NCBI GenBank assembly: GCA_031255895.1
Contig: JAIRRQ010000090.1
Coordinates: 1 to 9,114, forward strand
Length of the DNA stretch: 9,114 nucleotides
Origin: Methanocalculaceae archaeon
GTDB taxonomy: Archaea > Halobacteriota > Methanomicrobia > Methanomicrobiales > Methanocorpusculaceae
Direction: 5' to 3'
The notes below the pieces were generated by a model. The model was given only the letters and a program-made list of their open reading frames with translations, searched no databases and was not told where the DNA came from. A program made the translations under genes and the position numbers. This document shows positions 5,084-9,114 of this stretch, one piece after another; the first letter of the stretch is position 1, and each line of letters begins with the position of its first letter.

Positions 5084-6063
5084 TGTCCGACGGAAATCAT
5101 AAATTTGCCTTCTTCCTTGGCTGTATCGCTCCAAATAGGTACCCCGGTGTTGAATCTGCCGCCATTCGCACTGGTAAAAAGCTTGGTATCGATCTTGTCC
5201 CCTTGAAGGGTGCAAGTTGTTGTCCTGCTCCCGGTGCTTTTGGTTCCATCGATCTCAATGTTTGGTACGCCATGGCTGCTCGTAATCTTGTTCTCGCCGA
5301 ACAGATGGGTACGGATATCGCCTTGATCTGCAACGGTTGCTACAAATCTATCTGGGAAGTCAATCACAAGTTGAAGCACAACAACGAACTTCGTGATAGT
5401 GTCAACGAAGTTTTGAAAGAAGTTGACATGGAATACAAGGGAACCATCAATGTGTATCACCTTGCAGAACTTTATTGCAATGATGATGTATGTGGTCTCG
5501 ATCGTCTGCGCGACTCGGTCAACACCCCGTTAACTGGTGTCAAAGTCGCCTGTCACTATGGCTGTCATCTGCTCAAACCAAGAAAGGATCGCGAGTTTGT
5601 TGGTGAAACCATCGGGGATACCGAACATCCGACCTGGTTTGAAAAACTCGTCGAAGCACTTGGGGCAGAAGCTGTCGAATATCGCAACAAAATGCAGTGC
5701 TGCGGTGCCGGTGGTGGCGTCCGTGGATATGACATAGCCCACGCGCTTGATATCACCAACGAAAAGCTGATCAACATGACAGATGCAGGTGCAGAAGCCA
5801 TCGTCGATACCTGCCCGTTCTGCCAACTGCAGTTCGATCGTGGTCAGTTCGAGATCAAAGACAAGTTTGGTGTCGAGTGGAACCTACCTGTTCTGCACTT
5901 CTGCGAGATGCTTGGTCTTGCCCAGGGTATGACTCCTGTTGAACTCGGTCTTGATCTTCACCAGACGTCCTGCAAATCATTCCTCGACAAATTGAACACC
6001 CGTGGTTGGTGGAGTAAAAATGTTCCACCCGACAGTGACATCGACATCGTAGGAGGTCAGTAA
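5083..6063 (+). CDS. hdrB: CoB-CoM heterodisulfide reductase subunit B, catalytic
   Basis: 326 residues with two CCG (Cys-rich) domains. The first is C14-X31-C46C47-X35-C83-X2-C86. The second is C161-X44-C206C207-X36-C244-X2-C247, with CCGAGGG around the second Cys pair. In the family these ligate two noncubane [4Fe-4S] clusters that cleave the CoM-S-S-CoB disulfide in single-electron steps, the last step of methanogenesis. All expected Cys are present, so the enzyme should be active. The protein ends with about 20 residues (after LDKLNTRGW) that look like an extension beyond the conserved helix; the family is usually near 290-300 residues. GGAGG at 5071-5075, seven bases before the ATG, sets the start, and the one-base overlap with hdrC indicates coupled translation with its partner subunit. 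Confidence 0.95.
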   Translation: MSDGNHKFAFFLGCIAPNRYPGVESAAIRTGKKLGIDLVPLKGASCCPAPGAFGSIDLNVWYAMAARNLVLAEQMGTDIALICNGCYKSIWEVNHKLKHNNELRDSVNEVLKEVDMEYKGTINVYHLAELYCNDDVCGLDRLRDSVNTPLTGVKVACHYGCHLLKPRKDREFVGETIGDTEHPTWFEKLVEALGAEAVEYRNKMQCCGAGGGVRGYDIAHALDITNEKLINMTDAGAEAIVDTCPFCQLQFDRGQFEIKDKFGVEWNLPVLHFCEMLGLAQGMTPVELGLDLHQTSCKSFLDKLNTRGWWSKNVPPDSDIDIVGGQ

Positions 6064-6064
6064 A

Positions 6065-8104
6065 ATGGCATATACTGGAAAGAAAGTTCTTGAAACAGAC
6101 ACATTTGAACCAAGAATCGGTGTGTTCATCTGTCACTGCGGAACGAACATCGCCGGATCCCTTGATGTCGTCGCTGTCAAAGAATATGCAAAAACTCTCC
6201 CACACGTCATTGTGTCTGAGAATTATGCCTACATGTGTTCGACTCCCGGTCAGAATATGATTCACGACGACATCGAGAAATACAACCTCACCGGCGTTGT
6301 CGTCGCAGCATGTACGCCGCGTCTGCATGAACCTACCTTCCGTACGGCAACTGCCAACGGTGGTTTGAATCCATTCCGATTTGAAATGGCAAACATTCGT
6401 GATCAGGGTTCCTGGGTTCACATGCATGATTGGGATGGTGGAACTTCCAAAGCAAAGGACGCCGTTCGTATTGCCGTTGCTAAAGCAACCATGCTTGAAG
6501 ATCTCTATCCTATGGCTGTTCCTGTTGAACACCGCGCCCTGGTTGTTGGTGCTGGTGTCGCAGGTATTCAGACCTCCATGGACCTCACAAAAGCGGGTAT
6601 TGAGACCTACCTCATCGAGAAGGAACCCACTATTGGTGGTCGCATGTCTCAACTGGACAAGACCTTCCCAACGCTTGATTGTTCTCAGTGTATTCTGTCT
6701 CCGAAGATGGCAGAAGCGGGTAGAATGCCAGGTATCAAACTCTACACCCTCGCTGAAATTGAGTCCGTGGAAGGCTACATCGGCAACTTTGATGTTACTA
6801 TTCGTCGCCATGCCCGTGGTGTTCTGACTCCGAATGAGGCAGCAGCAAGAGGTATCGTTGGTGGTGGATGTACTGGATGTGGTGACTGTGCTCAGGTTTG
6901 TCCAGTCGTTAGACCCAATATCTGGGAGTTTGGGATGTCTCCGAGAAAGGCAATCTACATCCAGCACGCTCAGGTCGTTCCGCTAATCTACACCGTCGAT
7001 TTCTCCGCATGTGTGAAGTGTGGTCTGTGTGAGACCGCCTGTGGTGCCAAGAAGGCAATCGATCTTGACATGGAAGACGAGCTTTTCACCATCAAAGTTG
7101 GAACTGTTATTCTTGCTACCGGCTACGAAACCATTCCTATCGAAGAGAAAAAAGAGTGGGGTTACAAGCTTTACGACAACGTCATCACATCCCTCGAGTT
7201 CGAGCGATTAATCTGTGCATCTGGTCCAACCATTGGTCATCTGATTCGTCCATCCGATGGAGAAACCCCGATGTCTGTTGCTTTCGTTCTCTGCGCAGGT
7301 TCTCGCGACAATACTGGTATCGGCAAACCGTACTGCAGTCGTTTTTGCTGCATGTACTCATTGAAACATGCTCATCAGGTCATAGAAAAGATCCCTGGCT
7401 GCAAAGCCTATATCTTCTATATGGACATTCGCTCCTTCGGTAAAGCCTACGAAGAGTTCTACTATCGTATTCAACATGAAGGCGCCAAGTTTATCCGCGG
7501 TCGTGTTGCTCAGATTCAGGAACTACCGAACAAAAATCTCAACGTCATTGCTGAAGATACTCTCCTTGGTATGCCTGTTGAAATCGAGGTAGATCTTGTC
7601 GTTCTTGCGGCAGCTGTTCAACCAACTGCAGAAACTGAAGTGGTTCGTAGACTCTTTGGTGTTTCTTGTTCTGCTGACAAGTGGTTGCTCGAAGCTCATC
7701 CGAAACTTGATCCGTGCGGAACCACGACTGCCGGTGTCTACCTTGCGGGTGTATGTCAGGGTCCGAAAGACATTCCTGACACTGTTGCACAAGCAGAAGG
7801 TGCCGCATCCGCTGCATCTATCCCCATCCACGCAGGTCAGGTCGAGCTTGAACCTTACTATGCCCAGTGCGTTGAATCGCTTTGTGCCGGTTGCGGTATG
7901 TGTGTTGGCCTGTGCCCATATTCTGCCTTGTCGCTGATAATCAATGATACGGGCAAGACAGTCATGAACGTCACTGCAGCAAAATGTAAAGGTTGTGGTA
8001 CTTGCGGTGGTTTCTGCCCAGGTGGTGCCATCAAGATGCAACATTTCACGAGCCCACAGATTCTTGCACAGATTGATGCATTTTTCCTGGGAGGTGAGCT
8101 GTAA
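6065..8104 (+). CDS. hdrA: CoB-CoM heterodisulfide reductase subunit A, flavin-based electron-bifurcating
   Basis: 679 residues. The order is: an N-terminal domain with FICHCGTNI (21-29); an FAD-binding Rossmann motif VVGAGVAG (160-167); DCSQC (205-209); an inserted ferredoxin pair at C269/272/275/279 and C316/319/322/326; CSRFCCMYSLKHA (424-436); and a C-terminal ferredoxin pair at C607/610/613/617 and C641/644/647/651. HdrA binds FAD and bifurcates electrons, one toward HdrC/HdrB and the heterodisulfide, one at low potential toward ferredoxin-type acceptors, here most likely FwdF. No UGA interrupts the gene, and MvhD is encoded separately rather than fused. The start ATG lies one base after the hdrB stop, with AGGAGGT at 6051-6057. 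It overlaps mvhD by one base. Confidence 0.95.
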   Translation: MAYTGKKVLETDTFEPRIGVFICHCGTNIAGSLDVVAVKEYAKTLPHVIVSENYAYMCSTPGQNMIHDDIEKYNLTGVVVAACTPRLHEPTFRTATANGGLNPFRFEMANIRDQGSWVHMHDWDGGTSKAKDAVRIAVAKATMLEDLYPMAVPVEHRALVVGAGVAGIQTSMDLTKAGIETYLIEKEPTIGGRMSQLDKTFPTLDCSQCILSPKMAEAGRMPGIKLYTLAEIESVEGYIGNFDVTIRRHARGVLTPNEAAARGIVGGGCTGCGDCAQVCPVVRPNIWEFGMSPRKAIYIQHAQVVPLIYTVDFSACVKCGLCETACGAKKAIDLDMEDELFTIKVGTVILATGYETIPIEEKKEWGYKLYDNVITSLEFERLICASGPTIGHLIRPSDGETPMSVAFVLCAGSRDNTGIGKPYCSRFCCMYSLKHAHQVIEKIPGCKAYIFYMDIRSFGKAYEEFYYRIQHEGAKFIRGRVAQIQELPNKNLNVIAEDTLLGMPVEIEVDLVVLAAAVQPTAETEVVRRLFGVSCSADKWLLEAHPKLDPCGTTTAGVYLAGVCQGPKDIPDTVAQAEGAASAASIPIHAGQVELEPYYAQCVESLCAGCGMCVGLCPYSALSLIINDTGKTVMNVTAAKCKGCGTCGGFCPGGAIKMQHFTSPQILAQIDAFFLGGEL

Positions 8105-8538
8105 TGACTGATGAGTGGAAACCAAAGATTATCGGAATCATTTGCAACTGGTGTTCCTACGCTGGAGCAGATGGTGCAGGTTCTGCCCGTACCCAATACC
8201 CACCGGATGTAAGAATTGTTCGCGTGATGTGTACTGGACGTATCGATACGCTCTTTGTCCTGAAAGCATTCGCCGATGGAGCAGATGGAGTTCTCGTATC
8301 CGGTTGTCATTTCGGTGATTGTCACTATCTTGCAGGAAACTACAAGGCAGCGAAAAGAATGTTCCTTGTAAAGAGTATCATGCAGAACATGGGTCTGGAG
8401 CACAAACGTTTCCGGATGACTTTCGTGTCTGCATCCGAAGGAGCAAAGTGGGCGGTCGTGATCAACGACGTCATCAACACTGTAAAAGAGATTGGACCAA
8501 GCCCTATTGCAGCAGAAAGAAAGAGAAGAGGACTCTAA
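8104..8538 (+). CDS. mvhD: MvhD, iron-sulfur adaptor between HdrA and hydrogenase or formate dehydrogenase
   Basis: 144 residues of the MvhD/FlpD family. Cys at C14, C17 (CNWC), C43, C68 and C73 (CHFGDC) are the conserved ligands of its [2Fe-2S] cluster. MvhD sits on HdrA and hands in electrons from the F420-non-reducing hydrogenase MvhAG or, in many Methanomicrobiales, from formate dehydrogenase. Neither partner is encoded in this window, so the donor cannot be told. It overlaps hdrA by one base. A strong GGGAGGTGA (8089-8097) precedes the ATG by six bases. Confidence 0.93.
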   Translation: MTDEWKPKIIGIICNWCSYAGADGAGSARTQYPPDVRIVRVMCTGRIDTLFVLKAFADGADGVLVSGCHFGDCHYLAGNYKAAKRMFLVKSIMQNMGLEHKRFRMTFVSASEGAKWAVVINDVINTVKEIGPSPIAAERKRRGL

Positions 8539-8539
8539 G

Positions 8540-8962
8540 ATGAAAACATTACATCTCAATATGGTTACGCAGCGTGCCGTCGAAGAAGGTGAGGCGATGG
8601 AGGCTGGGAAAACCACCCAACAATATTTTGACGTCTGTACTGTCGTTGAGATGAACGCGGACGATATCAGAGAGATGGGGGTATCACCCAACACTGTTGT
8701 CAAGGTGGTCAGCGAGTGCGGAGAGGTCCATGTGAAAGCAATTATTGCACGACAAACTTGCCCGCGTGGTCTCTGCCACATTCGTCAAGGTGTCTGGGCA
8801 AATCAGGTTGTTCCTCCGCGAACCCAGTCTACGGGTGAACCGCAGTACAGTGGATTCCCAGTCACCATCGAACCCGCTCCAAATGCACGTATCGTTCCCG
8901 CAGTTGAACTCATTCAGAAAGCCTGTAACAAATGGAATGGCCAGCTTCTGTGGCCAATGTGA
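8540..8962 (+). CDS. fwdD: Formylmethanofuran dehydrogenase subunit D, molybdopterin-dinucleotide-binding
   Basis: 140 residues forming one molybdopterin-dinucleotide-binding beta-barrel domain. GVSPNTVVKVVSECGEV (47-63) and GVWANQVV (84-91), followed by SGFPVTIEPA (104-113), match the C-terminal domain of molybdopterin oxidoreductases, which in this enzyme family is a separate subunit. With FwdB it holds the tungsten or molybdenum bis-pyranopterin cofactor that reduces CO2 to formate before transfer to methanofuran. The metal (fwd versus fmd isoenzyme) cannot be decided from sequence alone. The frame is open upstream to 8492, but GAGGA at 8528-8532 and the one-base gap after mvhD support the ATG at 8540. 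Confidence 0.9.
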   Translation: MKTLHLNMVTQRAVEEGEAMEAGKTTQQYFDVCTVVEMNADDIREMGVSPNTVVKVVSECGEVHVKAIIARQTCPRGLCHIRQGVWANQVVPPRTQSTGEPQYSGFPVTIEPAPNARIVPAVELIQKACNKWNGQLLWPM

Positions 8963-8971
8963 GGTAAAACA

Positions 8972-9114
8972 ATGCCAGAAGTAATAAAAAATGTTGCATG
9001 TCCCTACTGTGGTGCCTGTTGCGACGATCTGGAAGTCACCGTCGAAGACGGGAAGATTCTTGAGGTTAAAAATGCATGCATCATCGGTACTGAGATCTAT
9101 CATCATGCATCCCG
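8972..9114 (+). CDS. fwdB: Formylmethanofuran dehydrogenase subunit B, N-terminal part only (cut by window edge)
   Basis: The first 47 residues are present. C10, C13 and C17 (CPYCGACC) with C36 (KNAC) form the [4Fe-4S] site at the N-terminus of formate-dehydrogenase-like catalytic subunits, and CPYCGxxCDDL is characteristic of FwdB/FmdB. It would contain the W/Mo centre that reduces CO2 to formate. The residue that ligates the metal (Cys or selenocysteine in this family) lies beyond the edge. GAGGT at 8961-8965, overlapping the fwdD stop, precedes the ATG by six bases. fwdA and fwdC are expected downstream by analogy with related operons. Confidence 0.9.
   Translation, partial: MPEVIKNVACPYCGACCDDLEVTVEDGKILEVKNACIIGTEIYHHAS

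Noticed and set aside
4250..5215. 321-residue minus-strand open frame opposite hdrC
   Set aside because: Antisense to genes with clear Cys motifs; composition rich in Arg and Ser as expected of a shadow frame, and no recognisable domain.
5855..6967. 370-residue minus-strand open frame opposite hdrB/hdrA
   Set aside because: Antisense to highly conserved hdrA; rich in Cys, His, Thr and Ser with no domain, a codon-bias artefact.
6065..8104. Selenocysteine (in-frame UGA) in hdrA or an HdrA-MvhD fusion
   Set aside because: The hdrA frame has no internal stop, and mvhD has its own start and ribosome site.
7858..8781. 307-residue minus-strand open frame opposite hdrA, mvhD and fwdD
   Set aside because: Spans three well-supported plus-strand genes; no motif or ribosome site.
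1..9114. CRISPR array, tRNA or rRNA gene, insertion sequence
   Set aside because: No regularly spaced repeats, cloverleaf-like sequence, transposase-like protein or terminal inverted repeats were seen.

Overview
The window reads as the chromosome of a hydrogenotrophic methanogenic archaeon, most likely of the order Methanomicrobiales or a close relative. The evidence is the gene content (formylmethanofuran dehydrogenase, cytosolic heterodisulfide reductase HdrABC, MvhD, methanogenesis marker protein 11), archaeal-type promoter elements, and Shine-Dalgarno sites complementary to an archaeal 16S tail. The order-level placement is inferred from the fwd-hdr gene mix and is not proven.

Left part (1-2462, minus strand): three tightly overlapping genes read toward the left edge. 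The first is a methanogenesis-marker-11-like protein (1509-2462). The second is a divergent paralog that looks like the canonical marker 11 (638-1525). The third is a biotin-synthase-like radical SAM protein (653 to 1, cut by the edge). Both marker 11 proteins carry the motif GIDDTDTKESGATW, which resembles the kinase-type domain of the tRNA-modifying enzyme TiaS, and a GxGxIGA motif near the C-terminus. A 44-bp block around the first motif is 42/44 identical in DNA between the paralogs, although the surrounding sequence is strongly diverged. The biochemical role of this trio is not known to me, and it is the best candidate here for something undescribed.

Middle (2463-3010): a 548-bp AT-rich divergent intergenic region with no convincing gene. 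It holds a good BRE/TATA promoter for the right-hand operon, a weak candidate promoter for the left-hand operon, a GTTTAC/GTAAAC inverted repeat, two ATCGAT boxes ten bases apart in the predicted leader, and a possible hairpin.

Right part (3011-9114, plus strand): one compact operon in the order fwdG, fwdF, hdrC, hdrB, hdrA, mvhD, fwdD, fwdB (cut by the right edge). Gene ends overlap by one base or lie within a few bases, and most genes have a clear ribosome binding site. The proteins form an electron path. MvhD passes electrons from an external hydrogenase or formate dehydrogenase to the FAD of HdrA, where they are bifurcated. One branch goes through HdrC to HdrB, which reduces the heterodisulfide CoM-S-S-CoB. 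The low-potential branch goes through the polyferredoxin FwdF and ferredoxin FwdG to the CO2-fixing enzyme FwdB/FwdD. Inserting hdrCBA-mvhD inside the fwd cluster couples the last and first steps of methanogenesis genetically, which fits the known Hdr-Fwd supercomplex of this group of methanogens. No hydrogenase or formate dehydrogenase gene lies in the window.
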